Notes: generated by a model from the sequence alone, not told the origin. Counted from the first letter of the stretch, positions 1 to 6,940 are shown. The stretch is DNA of 13,477 bases from Pseudomonadota bacterium (GCA_023409175.1 JAEYIG010000130.1:1-13477), one strand, 5' to 3'. A program made the numbers and translations.

Positions 1-6
1 AGGATG

Positions 7-648
7 TCATTCTGCTGCCGTTGTCTTGTCCGGGAAGCCGCAAAGGTCGTTGATCATGCAGCTTGAACACTGGAAATTCTTGGCCTTGCAGACATAGCGG
101 CCATGCAGCAAGAGCCAGTGATGGGCATTCATCATGTATTTTGGGGGGATGACCTTCACGAGCCCTTTTTCCACTTCCAGCACGTTTTTCCCGGGAGCCA
201 GGCCGGTCCGGTTCGACACACGGAAAATATGCGTGTCGACGGCCATCGTCATCTGGTTGAATGCCGTATTCAGGACGACGTTCGCCGTCTTGCGGCCGAC
301 GCCCGGAAGGGCTTCAAGCGCCTCGCGGTCGGCAGGGACTTCCCCATCGTGTTTTTCCAGCAGTATTTCCGACATGCGGATGATGTTTTTCGATTTTGTC
401 GGGTACAGGTTGATCGTCCTGACGTAAGACTTCAGTCCCTCGACACCCAGTGCAATGATGGATTCCGGCGTATTGGCGACCGGGTACAGTTTCTCGGTTG
501 CCTTGTTGACGGATATGTCGGTTGCCTGTGCGGATAACATGACGGCAACGAGCAGTTCGTAAGGCGTCGCAAATTGCAGTTCGGATCGTGGGTCGGGATT
601 CGCTTTCTTGAAGCGTTCGAACATTTCTACTATTTTTTTTGGCGTCAT
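7..648 (-). CDS. nth: Endonuclease III (DNA glycosylase / AP lyase)
   Basis: Base-excision-repair glycosylase with AP-lyase activity that removes oxidised pyrimidines from DNA. I place the start at the ATG at 648 (213 residues). Translation could extend to a TTG at 672, but the 648 start aligns with residue 1 of E. coli Nth and neither start has a good ribosome binding site. Numbered from the ATG, the helix-hairpin-helix holds LPGVGRKTA with catalytic Lys120, and MAVDTHIFRV holds catalytic Asp138, exactly the E. coli positions. The C-terminus has the 4Fe-4S loop Cys-X6-Cys-X2-Cys-X5-Cys (about residues 187-203). It lies downstream of rsxB on the same strand, about 100 bases away, with no terminator seen between them, so co-transcription is plausible. 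nth also follows rsx genes in E. coli. The gene is complete and identification is firm; only the start codon is uncertain. Confidence 0.96.
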   Translation of the reverse strand: MTPKKIVEMFERFKKANPDPRSELQFATPYELLVAVMLSAQATDISVNKATEKLYPVANTPESIIALGVEGLKSYVRTINLYPTKSKNIIRMSEILLEKHDGEVPADREALEALPGVGRKTANVVLNTAFNQMTMAVDTHIFRVSNRTGLAPGKNVLEVEKGLVKVIPPKYMMNAHHWLLLHGRYVCKAKNFQCSSCMINDLCGFPDKTTAAE

Positions 649-748
649 TTGTCTTTTGGGTAAGAAATTCAAACGAAGCCATCATGATGCCACTTTTTTG
701 GGAATCAGGCAGGCAAATGCCTTTTCAGGATACAAGGGAAACAGGCAT

Positions 749-1411
749 TCAGGATGGTCGCCTGTATGCACTGGCTTTTGCACGGGCGCGTTCGAGTGCC
801 TTCTTGACGAGCTCCGATTTTTTGTCAGTCGCTTTTACAGGAGCAGACTGTCCGGGCTGAATATCGGGAGCCAGACGGTCCAGCCGCGCCTTTTCATCCA
901 GCAACCGCTGCTGTCTCCGCTCGAAGCGCATGCGCGCACCGTTGGCGTGTCGGGTATCCCAGACTGCAGAAAACGGTTTTTCACCGGATACGTTTTTCAG
1001 GCTGATGCAATCGACGGGGCATTTGGGGATGCACAGTTCACACCCGGTGCAGTAATCGTTTATGACGGTATGCATCATTTTGCCGGTACCGATAATGGCG
1101 TCGGCAGGGCATGCCTGAATGCAGAGGGTACAGCCGGTACATTTCGATTCGTCGATGACGGCGATCGAATAAGGTCTTTCCTCGCCAAAGCCCGTATCGG
1201 AAGGCAATTCTTCGCATTGCAGGAGTCCGGCAAGTCTTTTTATGCCGGATTGACCGCCGGTAGGGCAACGGTTGATAGGGATACCGTTTTCCACAATGGC
1301 TGTAGCGTAGGCATGACAGCTTTCAAAACCACAACGGGTACACTGGGTTTGCGGCAGCAAATCCAGAATGAGGCCTATCGTTTTCGAATTTTTTCCGTTT
1401 GGTATTTCCAC
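749..1411 (-). CDS. rsxB: RnfB/RsxB-type electron-transport polyferredoxin, soluble form
   Basis: Iron-sulfur electron-transfer protein of the RnfB/RsxB family, 220 residues from a GTG start. An N-terminal Fe-S domain of the RnfB type has Cys24, Cys27, Cys32 and Cys49 (CX2C-X4-C-X16-C). Two 4Fe-4S ferredoxin motifs follow: Cys91/94/97/101 and Cys121/124/127/131, each CX2CX2CX3C followed by Pro. The last 60 or so residues are charged and rich in Arg, Lys and Ala. Unlike E. coli RsxB there is no hydrophobic N-terminal anchor, and the other Rnf/Rsx subunits (A, C, D, G, E) are not adjacent, so it is probably a cytosolic stand-alone form; its partner is unknown. The frame is open only 12 codons further upstream and has no better start, but no clear ribosome binding site precedes the GTG, so the exact start is uncertain. 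It is flanked by the fnr terminator upstream and nth downstream. Confidence 0.88.
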   Translation of the reverse strand: MEIPNGKNSKTIGLILDLLPQTQCTRCGFESCHAYATAIVENGIPINRCPTGGQSGIKRLAGLLQCEELPSDTGFGEERPYSIAVIDESKCTGCTLCIQACPADAIIGTGKMMHTVINDYCTGCELCIPKCPVDCISLKNVSGEKPFSAVWDTRHANGARMRFERRQQRLLDEKARLDRLAPDIQPGQSAPVKATDKKSELVKKALERARAKASAYRRPS

Positions 1412-1443
1412 AGGCTTGGTGACACTGATGTTATCGCGGGAAT

Positions 1444-1452
1444 TTTATATCA
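1444..1452 (-). promoter_or_regulatory. Possible extended -10 promoter for rsxB
   Basis: Read on the minus strand, TGATATAAA matches an extended -10 element (TGnTATAAT) directly after the fnr terminator and about 33 bases before the rsxB GTG. The matching -35 region would fall inside the terminator stem and is poor. It is the only promoter-like sequence between the terminator and rsxB that I could find. This is inference from the motif alone. Confidence 0.3.
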
Positions 1453-1453
1453 G

Positions 1454-1489
1454 AAACAAAAAAGCCGTTAGCATAGTGCCAACGGCTTT
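1454..1489 (-). terminator. Rho-independent terminator after fnr
   Basis: A perfect 9-bp stem is formed by 1461-1469 and 1481-1489 (AAAGCCGTT with AACGGCTTT), with an 11-base loop that could add three more pairs. On the minus strand the stem runs into TTTTTTGTTT, while the plus-strand side has no T tract. It therefore ends transcription of fnr, whose stop codon is only about 20 bases away, and separates fnr from rsxB. Confidence 0.88.
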
Positions 1490-1507
1490 ACGGAACATTT
1501 TTCCGGC

Positions 1508-2566
1508 CTAATCGAAATTGGGCGTTTCAACACCCAGAACCTTGTGCAGTTTGGGGGAAGTCGTCGTGTATTGGAGATGGACTTTCTTTTCCGGAAACAC
1601 GAAAGGCGCAGCGGCAAAGGCAGCCAGCGCGGCTTCATGGAAACCTGACAGGATCAGTTTTTTCTTGCCGGGATAAATGTTGATGTCGCCCACGGCAAAG
1701 ATTCCCGGGATATTGGTCTGGAATTTTTCGGTGTCGACGACGATCTGGCGGCGGTCGATTTCCAGGCCCCAGTCGGCAATCGGCCCCAGTTTCGGCGAAA
1801 GGCCGAAGAAGACGAGCAGGCAATCCAGCGGGATGCGCCGGGTGACGCCATCCAGCCCGGTGACCTTGATTTCGGTGAGCTTGCCGTCTTTTTCCTCAAA
1901 ACCCGATACCTGTCCGGTCAGTGCCTGCATACAGTATTCTTCGCACAGGCCTTTCATTTTGGTGACGGAAGCCGGGGCGGCACGGTATTCTTCACGCCGG
2001 TGGAGCAGGATGACGGATTCGGCGATATCGACCAGTTTCAGTGCCCAGTCCAGTGCGGAATCGCCCCCGCCACAGACGACGAGGTTTTTCCCGCGGAACA
2101 TTTCAGGGTCTTTGACGCGATAGAAGAGCTGGGAACCCTCGAATTTTTCGATGCCTTCCACTTTCAGGGTACGTGGCTGGAAAGCGCCGACACCGGCCGC
2201 AATGAAAACGGTTTTCGTAATGAATTTCTTGCCGACGGAGGTTTCGAGATCGAAGCGGCCGTCTTCACGGCGTTCGACCTTCACGACTTCCTCACCCAGA
2301 TGGAAGGTCGGGCCGAAAGGCTCGATCTGTTTCATCAGGTTTTCGGTCAGTTCCAGTCCGGTGTACGAGGGGACGGCCGGAATGTCGTAAATGGGCTTGT
2401 CGGGATACAGTTCGACGCACTGGCCACCGACGGCGGGTAAAGAGTCGATGACGTGCGCCTTGATTTCGAGCAGCCCCAGCTCGAATACCTGAAAGAGCCC
2501 TACCGGACCCGCGCCGACGATAACGGCATCGGCTTCAATTGGCATCGTGTCAATTTTGGCATCCAT
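1508..2566 (-). CDS. Ferredoxin--NADP(+) reductase, thioredoxin-reductase-like type
   Basis: FAD-dependent pyridine nucleotide oxidoreductase of 352 residues, predicted to pass electrons between NADPH and ferredoxin in the cytosol. The N-terminal FAD-binding Rossmann motif is GAGPVG (residues 18-23). The NADPH domain has GGGDSA (166-171) and HRR (189-191, typical for binding the NADPH phosphate). The second FAD motif is GDIN (293-296). The redox-active CxxC of true thioredoxin reductase is absent; only a lone Cys165 precedes GGGDSA. This matches the thioredoxin-reductase-like FNR family (YumC-type) rather than TrxB. The start ATG has an AGGAAA element about 10 bases upstream; Met8 is an alternative start. 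It lies 111 bases downstream of fdxA on the same strand, but a terminator intervenes. The adjacent ferredoxin supports the assigned role. Exact substrate preference cannot be read from sequence. Confidence 0.9.
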   Translation of the reverse strand: MDAKIDTMPIEADAVIVGAGPVGLFQVFELGLLEIKAHVIDSLPAVGGQCVELYPDKPIYDIPAVPSYTGLELTENLMKQIEPFGPTFHLGEEVVKVERREDGRFDLETSVGKKFITKTVFIAAGVGAFQPRTLKVEGIEKFEGSQLFYRVKDPEMFRGKNLVVCGGGDSALDWALKLVDIAESVILLHRREEYRAAPASVTKMKGLCEEYCMQALTGQVSGFEEKDGKLTEIKVTGLDGVTRRIPLDCLLVFFGLSPKLGPIADWGLEIDRRQIVVDTEKFQTNIPGIFAVGDINIYPGKKKLILSGFHEAALAAFAAAPFVFPEKKVHLQYTTTSPKLHKVLGVETPNFD

Positions 2567-2600
2567 TATTGGTGAATTTCCTGTTTAAGGCCGTTTGGCT

Positions 2601-2630
2601 GAAAAGAAAGCCATGCCTTGAAAGCATGGC
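2601..2630 (-). terminator. Rho-independent terminator after fdxA
   Basis: A 7-bp GC-rich stem, GCCATGC (2610-2616) with GCATGGC (2624-2630), has a 7-base loop. On the minus strand it is followed by TTTCTTTTC. It lies about 50 bases after the fdxA stop and before fnr, so most fdxA transcripts probably end here with some read-through into fnr. Confidence 0.82.
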
Positions 2631-2677
2631 AGTCCGGCAATGACGGCATGATGAGCGATATGGTTGTTGTTAAACTG

Positions 2678-3001
2678 TTATTTAATCAGGTGACTTAACT
2701 TGTCCTTGACGTCTTTCCATTTGTCGGCTTCCGGCATCGGGTCCTTTGAACGGGTGATCGTTGGCCATTTGCCCGACAGTTCTGCATTCAATGCAATGAA
2801 TTCCTGCTGGTCTGCCGGGACGTCCTCTTCGGCGAAAATCGCTTCAGCCGGGCATTCCGGTACACACACCGCACAATCGATGCACTCATTCGGATTGATT
2901 ACGAGGGTATTGGGGCCTTCATGAAAACAATCGACCGGGCATACATCCACACAGTCCGTATATTTGCAGAGTATGCAGGCATCGGTGACAACGTGAGTCA
3001 T
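2678..3001 (-). CDS. fdxA: 7Fe (3Fe-4S/4Fe-4S) ferredoxin FdxA
   Basis: Small cytosolic electron carrier of 107 residues. The cysteines match Azotobacter ferredoxin I with an offset of one. Cys9, Cys17, Cys21 and Cys50 should bind a 3Fe-4S cluster; Cys25, Cys40, Cys43 and Cys46 should bind a 4Fe-4S cluster. Cys12 corresponds to the free cysteine of that protein. The C-terminal extension after residue 55 (acidic, ending SHLIK) is typical of this subfamily. The frame is open for 36 codons further upstream, but ATG 3001 is preferred because an AGGAAG ribosome binding site sits 3-5 bases ahead and the ferredoxin fold begins there. The next gene downstream is a ferredoxin-NADP reductase, its likely partner. 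Its upstream region holds two candidate promoters and a Fur box, so iron control is plausible. Confidence 0.95.
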   Translation of the reverse strand: MTHVVTDACILCKYTDCVDVCPVDCFHEGPNTLVINPNECIDCAVCVPECPAEAIFAEEDVPADQQEFIALNAELSGKWPTITRSKDPMPEADKWKDVKDKLSHLIK

Positions 3002-3046
3002 AATCTTCCTTTTTTTATCCCTGACAGGTGACCGATAAAAATTTGA

Positions 3047-3074
3047 ATTATAAAATAATACGGTCTTGTGAAAA
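3047..3074 (-). promoter_or_regulatory. Candidate fdxA promoter P1 (proximal)
   Basis: On the minus strand there is a perfect -10 TATAAT (3047-3052) with a -35-like TTTTCA (3069-3074) 16 bases upstream. The predicted start is near 3040, giving a leader of about 39 bases that includes the AGGAAG ribosome binding site. Confidence 0.55.
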
Positions 3075-3080
3075 CCCTGC

Positions 3081-3109
3081 ATTTTAAAATAAATCAGGCG
3101 TTCTAACAA
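3081..3109 (-). promoter_or_regulatory. Candidate fdxA promoter P2 (distal)
   Basis: On the minus strand TTGTTA (3104-3109) and TAAAAT (3081-3086) are separated by 17 bases. This is a reasonable sigma-70 arrangement, with its -35 end about 15 bases from the Fur box. It could be the iron-responsive promoter of fdxA. No transcript data are available to me. Confidence 0.4.
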
Positions 3110-3123
3110 ATACCGGCATTAAA

Positions 3124-3142
3124 TTGAATGATAATCATTCTC
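3124..3142. promoter_or_regulatory. Fur box (ferric uptake regulator operator)
   Basis: The 19-base site centred at 3133 matches the classic Fur consensus GATAATGATAATCATTATC at 15 of 19 positions. It contains a perfect 7-1-7 palindrome, GAATGAT-A-ATCATTC (3126-3140). It lies about 120 bases upstream of the fdxA ATG and about 265 bases upstream of tig. The adjacent iron-sulfur genes make fdxA the likelier target. The site is upstream of the P2 -35 rather than overlapping a core promoter, so repression by simple occlusion is not obvious. Confidence 0.75.
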
Positions 3143-3215
3143 ATCATTGTCTGTGTGAAATAGTAGCATCGCTTTTGATTTTTTTTGAGTGGTTTTGATC
3201 AAAAAGATCAGAATT

Positions 3216-3245
3216 TTGCTGTATTTGAACAATTTCGGATAAAAT
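3216..3245 (+). promoter_or_regulatory. tig: Possible tig promoter
   Basis: TTGCTG (3216-3221) and TAAAAT (3240-3245) are 18 bases apart, with GATAAA at 16 bases as an alternative -10. This is the best plus-strand candidate in the intergenic region and would give a tig leader of about 155 bases. The -35 match is weak. Confidence 0.33.
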
Positions 3246-3407
3246 GTCGAGCTGTTTTAATGAATAATTGCCGTTTGTTCGGGATTTACCTGCTTTTATG
3301 GAGGTAAACTGCCAGACGAAGGTGTTGTTTTTATTTTTTAGTTAAATAAGAAACGGTTTTGAAATCGGGTGTCCGGTTCCAAAGCCTCTATTTTTTGGAC
3401 AAATTAC

Positions 3408-4751
3408 ATGGCAAACGCTGTTGAAACCCTGGAAAAGCTCGAAAGACGCCTGACCGTCTCCATCCCTGTTGCTGACATTACAACGGAAGTCGAAAAACGT
3501 TTGAAAGTCCGTGCCCGTACGGCCAAAGCTCCTGGTTTCAGGCCGGGCAAGGTGCCCATGGACATGGTTGCACAACAATATGGTGCAGGCATCCAGAATG
3601 AAGTGCTGAATGAAAAGATCTCTGCCGCTTTCGCCAAGGCCGTGGAAGAAAACAATCTGCGCGTTGCCGGTTATCCGCGTTTTGAGGAAAAGACCGGTGA
3701 CGACGTTTCCAAGGACGAGATTGCCTTCACGGCAACGTTTGAAGTCTATCCTGAAGTCAAGATCGGTGACCTTTCCAAGGTAGAACTTGAAAAGGCCGTT
3801 GCGACGGTTACCGACGAAGAAGTCAACAAGACCCTGGATATCCTGAGAAAACGTCAGGCACATTTCCACGTCAAGGGTGAAGACGGCGAACACGGCAAGG
3901 GCGGTGATGATGTTACCGCACAGGACGGCGACCGCGTCACGATCAATTTCACCGGCCGTATTGATGGCGTTGAATTCGAAGGCGGCAAGTCGGAAGACTT
4001 CCCGTTCGTTCTTGGTGAAAAACAGATGTTGCCTGAATTCGAAGATGCCATCCGCGGCATGAAATCCGGTGAAACCAAGGTTTTCCCGCTGACATTCCCT
4101 GAAAACTATCATGGCAAGGATGTCGCCGGAAAAACGGCTGAATTCACCGTTACCGTGACGAAAATCGAATGGGCACACCTGCCTGAACTCAATGAAGAGT
4201 TCGCCAAAAAACTGGGCATTGCCGATGGTAGCGTTGAAAAACTGAAGAGCGACATCCGTACCAATCTGGAACGCGAAGTCAAGAACCGCCTGATTTCCAT
4301 CAACAAGAACCGTGTCATGGACGCGCTGGTTAACGTTTCCGAATTCGACATTCCACAGGCTCTGGTCAAACAGGAGATCGACCAGCTGATCGACATGACC
4401 CGTCGTGATCTGGCTGTACGCAATCCGGCACAGAAAGATATTGCCCTGCCTCCTGAACTGTTTACCGCCCAGGCTGAAAAACGTGTCCGTCTGGGCATGC
4501 TGTTAGGCGAATTGATCAAGGACAATATTCTGGCGGTCTCTGCTGATAAACTCAAGGAAAGGGCAACCGAAATTGCTGCCAGTTATGAAAATCCGCAGAT
4601 GGTCATCGATTATTACCTGAAAGACCCGACCCGCCGCAGAGAACTGGAAGCGATGATTATGGAAGAAAACGCGATGGATTACGTTTTCGGCAAAGCCAAG
4701 GTTACTGACAAGGCAGTTCCGTTTGAAGAACTGATGGCGCAGCAACTGTAA
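3408..4751 (+). CDS. tig: Trigger factor, ribosome-associated chaperone / peptidyl-prolyl isomerase
   Basis: Binds ribosomal protein L23 at the peptide exit tunnel and assists folding of nascent chains. The ATG at 3408 gives 447 residues and aligns with the E. coli start; an upstream in-frame GTG at 3369 is unlikely, and the ribosome binding site (GGA about 10 bases upstream) is weak. The ribosome-binding signature GFRPGKVP is at residues 43-50. The FKBP-like isomerase domain spans roughly 150-250 (DRVTINFTG, FEGGKSEDF, GEKQMLPEFEDAI). The rest is the helical chaperone arm with the conserved LPELNEEF and the terminal ELMAQQL. Compared with E. coli (432 residues) there is an insertion of about 11 Gly- and Asp-rich residues just before the isomerase domain (around 155-172). 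It is first in the tig-clpP-clpX-lon cluster, with clpP 44 bases downstream and no terminator between. Confidence 0.97.
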   Translation: MANAVETLEKLERRLTVSIPVADITTEVEKRLKVRARTAKAPGFRPGKVPMDMVAQQYGAGIQNEVLNEKISAAFAKAVEENNLRVAGYPRFEEKTGDDVSKDEIAFTATFEVYPEVKIGDLSKVELEKAVATVTDEEVNKTLDILRKRQAHFHVKGEDGEHGKGGDDVTAQDGDRVTINFTGRIDGVEFEGGKSEDFPFVLGEKQMLPEFEDAIRGMKSGETKVFPLTFPENYHGKDVAGKTAEFTVTVTKIEWAHLPELNEEFAKKLGIADGSVEKLKSDIRTNLEREVKNRLISINKNRVMDALVNVSEFDIPQALVKQEIDQLIDMTRRDLAVRNPAQKDIALPPELFTAQAEKRVRLGMLLGELIKDNILAVSADKLKERATEIAASYENPQMVIDYYLKDPTRRRELEAMIMEENAMDYVFGKAKVTDKAVPFEELMAQQL

Positions 4752-4795
4752 TGATGGGAATCTCCGGATTTTCACAATTTTGACAGGAACGACAA

Positions 4796-5419
4796 ATGAC
4801 ACAGTTTCGTGATTCTGCATTGGATACCCAGATGCTGGGTATGGTTCCGATGGTTATCGAACAGAGCGGCCGCGGGGAACGGGCTTATGATATTTACTCG
4901 CGTCTGCTGAAAGAAAGGATTGTCTTTCTGGTCGGTCCGGTCAATGACCAGAACGCCAACCTGATCGTTGCGCAGCTCCTGTTTCTTGAAAGCGAAAATC
5001 CGGATAAAGACATTTCGCTGTATATCAACTCGCCGGGCGGCTCCGTTTCGGCCGGGATGGCGATATACGACACGATGCAATTCATCAAGCCGCAGGTATC
5101 GACCCTGTGTACAGGGCTGGCGGCGTCGATGGGCGCATTCCTTCTCGCTGCAGGCGAGAAGGGCAAGCGTTTCTCGTTGCCAAATTCCCGTATCATGATC
5201 CACCAGCCTTCTGGCGGGGCACAGGGACAGGCGACCGATATCGAAATCCATGCCCGTGAAATCCTTTACCTGCGTGAACGGTTGAACGGTATTCTCGCCG
5301 CGAACACCGGAAAAAGTATCGAGCAGGTCGCCCGGGATACGGAAAGGGACAATTTCATGTCGGCCGACGAGGCGAAAGCCTATGGCCTGATCGATGACGT
5401 CCTGACCAAACGAGGTTGA
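4796..5419 (+). CDS. clpP: ATP-dependent Clp protease proteolytic subunit
   Basis: Serine protease that forms the double heptameric barrel of ClpXP and ClpAP. At 207 residues it has the same length as the E. coli precursor and the same catalytic positions: Ser111 in GLAASMGAF, His136 in IMIHQP, and Asp185 in DTERDNF. The first 14 or so residues correspond to the self-cleaved propeptide; by alignment the mature enzyme begins near GMVPMV. The start ATG has an AGGA element about 8 bases upstream. It probably shares the tig transcript. A strong terminator follows directly, so clpX, the usual partner, needs read-through or its own promoter. Confidence 0.98.
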   Translation: MTQFRDSALDTQMLGMVPMVIEQSGRGERAYDIYSRLLKERIVFLVGPVNDQNANLIVAQLLFLESENPDKDISLYINSPGGSVSAGMAIYDTMQFIKPQVSTLCTGLAASMGAFLLAAGEKGKRFSLPNSRIMIHQPSGGAQGQATDIEIHAREILYLRERLNGILAANTGKSIEQVARDTERDNFMSADEAKAYGLIDDVLTKRG

Positions 5420-5446
5420 TGCTTCGCCTTTCAATTTACTGAAAAA

Positions 5447-5478
5447 GCCCGAACTGCAAGACGTTCGGGCGTTTTTTT
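5447..5478 (+). terminator. Rho-independent terminator between clpP and clpX
   Basis: A perfect 8-bp stem GCCCGAAC (5447-5454) with GTTCGGGC (5463-5470) has an 8-base loop and is followed by G and seven Ts. The opposite strand has a TTTTTC run after the stem, so it could work both ways. It lies 28 bases after the clpP stop. Confidence 0.92.
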
Positions 5479-5504
5479 CGATGTCCGCTGCCAGAAAATG
5501 CAGT

Positions 5505-5533
5505 TTGTGATATCTTCTATCAGTCGTTATTTT
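5505..5533 (+). promoter_or_regulatory. clpX: Possible clpX promoter
   Basis: TTGTGA (5505-5510) and TATTTT (5528-5533) are separated by 17 bases, each matching consensus at four of six positions. It lies between the clpP terminator and clpX and would give a leader of about 26 bases. Confidence 0.38.
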
Positions 5534-5565
5534 CATATCGAATCCAAATACTTGTACAAATACTC

Positions 5566-6837
5566 ATGTCAGAAAACAAAACACCTGCACCTGAAAAAAT
5601 GCTGTATTGCTCGTTCTGCGGTAAAAGCCAGAATGAAGTCAAAAAGCTGATTGCCGGTCCATCCGTATATATTTGTGACGAGTGTATCGATTTATGCAAT
5701 GACATTATCCGCGACGAACTGTTAAGCCCTGAATTCGGTCAGGAAAACGGTTCCGACCTCCCTACGCCGAAAGAGATCTGCAACCTGCTTGACCAGTACG
5801 TCATCGGTCAGGAACAGGCGAAAAAGATCCTTTCCGTCGCTGTCTACAATCACTACAAGCGCCTGAAATTCTTTGGCGGCAAGACGGATGACGTTGAATT
5901 GTCGAAAAGCAATATCCTGCTGGTCGGGCCGACCGGTTCCGGAAAGACCCTTCTGGCCCAGACGCTGGCAAGGATGTTGAACGTTCCTTTCGTGATCGCC
6001 GACGCGACCACGCTGACCGAAGCCGGTTATGTGGGCGAAGACGTTGAAAACATCATCCAGAAACTGCTTCAGAACTGCGAATACGACGTCGAAAAAGCGC
6101 AAAGAGGCATTGTTTACATTGATGAAATTGATAAGATTTCAAGAAAGTCCGATAATCCTTCCATCACCCGTGACGTTTCGGGTGAAGGGGTCCAACAGGC
6201 ATTATTGAAAATGATTGAGGGAACCATGGCATCGGTTCCTCCGCAAGGCGGCCGCAAACACCCGAACCAGGATTTCATTCAGGTGGATACGACCAACATC
6301 ATGTTCATTTGCGGTGGCGCGTTCGATGGCTTGACCAAGATCATTTCCAATCGTTCCGAAAAGGGTGGCATCGGATTTTCTGCCCGCGTGAAAAGTCCTA
6401 GTGAAGTAATCGAAAGCGAGAAGCTTGCCGATGTCGAACCGGAAGACCTGATCAAATTCGGCCTGATTCCGGAATTGATCGGACGTCTTCCAGTCGTTGC
6501 CGTGTTGCACGAGCTGACGGAAGAAGCGCTTGTTGATATCCTTGAAAAACCCAAAAACGCTTTGGTCAAGCAGTATACGAAGTTGTTGCAGATGGAAGGC
6601 GCAGAACTTGAAATTCGTCCTGAGGCCCTCCGTGCGATCGCCAGGAAAGCACTTGATCGCAAGACTGGCGCCCGCGGACTCCGTTCCATTATGGAAAACC
6701 TGCTGCTTGATGTTATGTACAACTTGCCGACAGAGCAGAATGTCACCAAGGTCGTCATCGAAAAGAATACGGTGACGAAAGGTTCCAAACCCTTGCTGAT
6801 ATATCAGGATTCACAAAAAGTAGCCGGACAGGGTTGA
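5566..6837 (+). CDS. clpX: ATP-dependent Clp protease ATP-binding subunit ClpX
   Basis: AAA+ unfoldase that selects, unfolds and feeds substrates to ClpP; 423 residues, typical length. The N-terminal zinc-binding domain has Cys15, Cys18, Cys37 and Cys40. The AAA+ module has Walker A GPTGSGKT (121-128), pore loop GYVG (154-157), Walker B IVYIDEID (182-189) and RKH pore-2 loop (230-232). It also has the ClpP-docking IGF loop (269-271) and sensor-2 GAR (368-370). All residues needed for ATP hydrolysis and ClpP binding are present. The ATG is the natural family start, yet no purine-rich ribosome binding site is visible in the 20 bases ahead of it. clpP lies upstream behind a terminator; lon follows after 154 bases. 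Confidence 0.98.
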   Translation: MSENKTPAPEKMLYCSFCGKSQNEVKKLIAGPSVYICDECIDLCNDIIRDELLSPEFGQENGSDLPTPKEICNLLDQYVIGQEQAKKILSVAVYNHYKRLKFFGGKTDDVELSKSNILLVGPTGSGKTLLAQTLARMLNVPFVIADATTLTEAGYVGEDVENIIQKLLQNCEYDVEKAQRGIVYIDEIDKISRKSDNPSITRDVSGEGVQQALLKMIEGTMASVPPQGGRKHPNQDFIQVDTTNIMFICGGAFDGLTKIISNRSEKGGIGFSARVKSPSEVIESEKLADVEPEDLIKFGLIPELIGRLPVVAVLHELTEEALVDILEKPKNALVKQYTKLLQMEGAELEIRPEALRAIARKALDRKTGARGLRSIMENLLLDVMYNLPTEQNVTKVVIEKNTVTKGSKPLLIYQDSQKVAGQG

Positions 6838-6881
6838 TTGTTGTTCAGGTGTTGGGTTGTCGGTCATTTTTCCATTTTTAA

Positions 6882-6901
6882 GGCAGGCCTTGCGGTCTGC
6901 C
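6882..6901 (+). other. Stem-loop in the clpX-lon intergenic region
   Basis: GGCAGGCC (6882-6889) pairs with GGTCTGCC (6894-6901) around the tetraloop TTGC, with one G-U pair that forms only in the plus-strand RNA. No T tract follows, so it is not a standard rho-independent terminator. It may be a 3'-end stabiliser of clpX mRNA or part of a weak or Rho-dependent terminator. Confidence 0.5.
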
Positions 6902-6940
6902 GAAAGCCACTCGCGATAATTTTCATGCCGGGTCTTGTTT

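Larger units (their letters stand above)
3002..3407. other. Divergent fdxA/tig intergenic region (406 bp, AT-rich)
   Basis: No convincing gene lies here. It contains the fdxA ribosome binding site and promoters, a Fur box, a small inverted repeat TGATC-AAAAA-GATCA (3196-3210), a possible tig promoter, and a leader with a 6-bp hairpin that pairs 3285-3290 with 3303-3308. The short frame starting at the ATG at 3298 (15 codons) has no ribosome binding site ahead of it and is not called. Confidence 0.8.

Noticed and set aside
608..1471. Long plus-strand open frame (287 codons) over rsxB and nth.
   Set aside because: It is the reverse-strand shadow of rsxB, whose cysteine motifs are unmistakable. 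The shadow product has no recognisable domain and no ribosome binding site.
3195..3211. TTGAT...ATCAG inverted repeat considered as an FNR/ANR oxygen-response site.
   Set aside because: The half-sites are seven bases apart instead of four and one half-site is imperfect. Only the short inverted repeat itself is supported.
3298..3345. 15-codon frame starting at an ATG in the tig leader, considered as a leader peptide.
   Set aside because: No ribosome binding site ahead of the ATG, and nothing in the coding content suggests control by a specific amino acid.
3369..3407. Upstream GTG start for tig, adding 13 residues.
   Set aside because: The extra residues do not match trigger factor N-termini, and the ATG at 3408 aligns with the family start.
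3342..4178. Minus-strand open frame (278 codons) across the 5' part of tig.
   Set aside because: Antisense to conserved trigger factor sequence. Phe- and Asp-rich shadow translation with no supporting signals.
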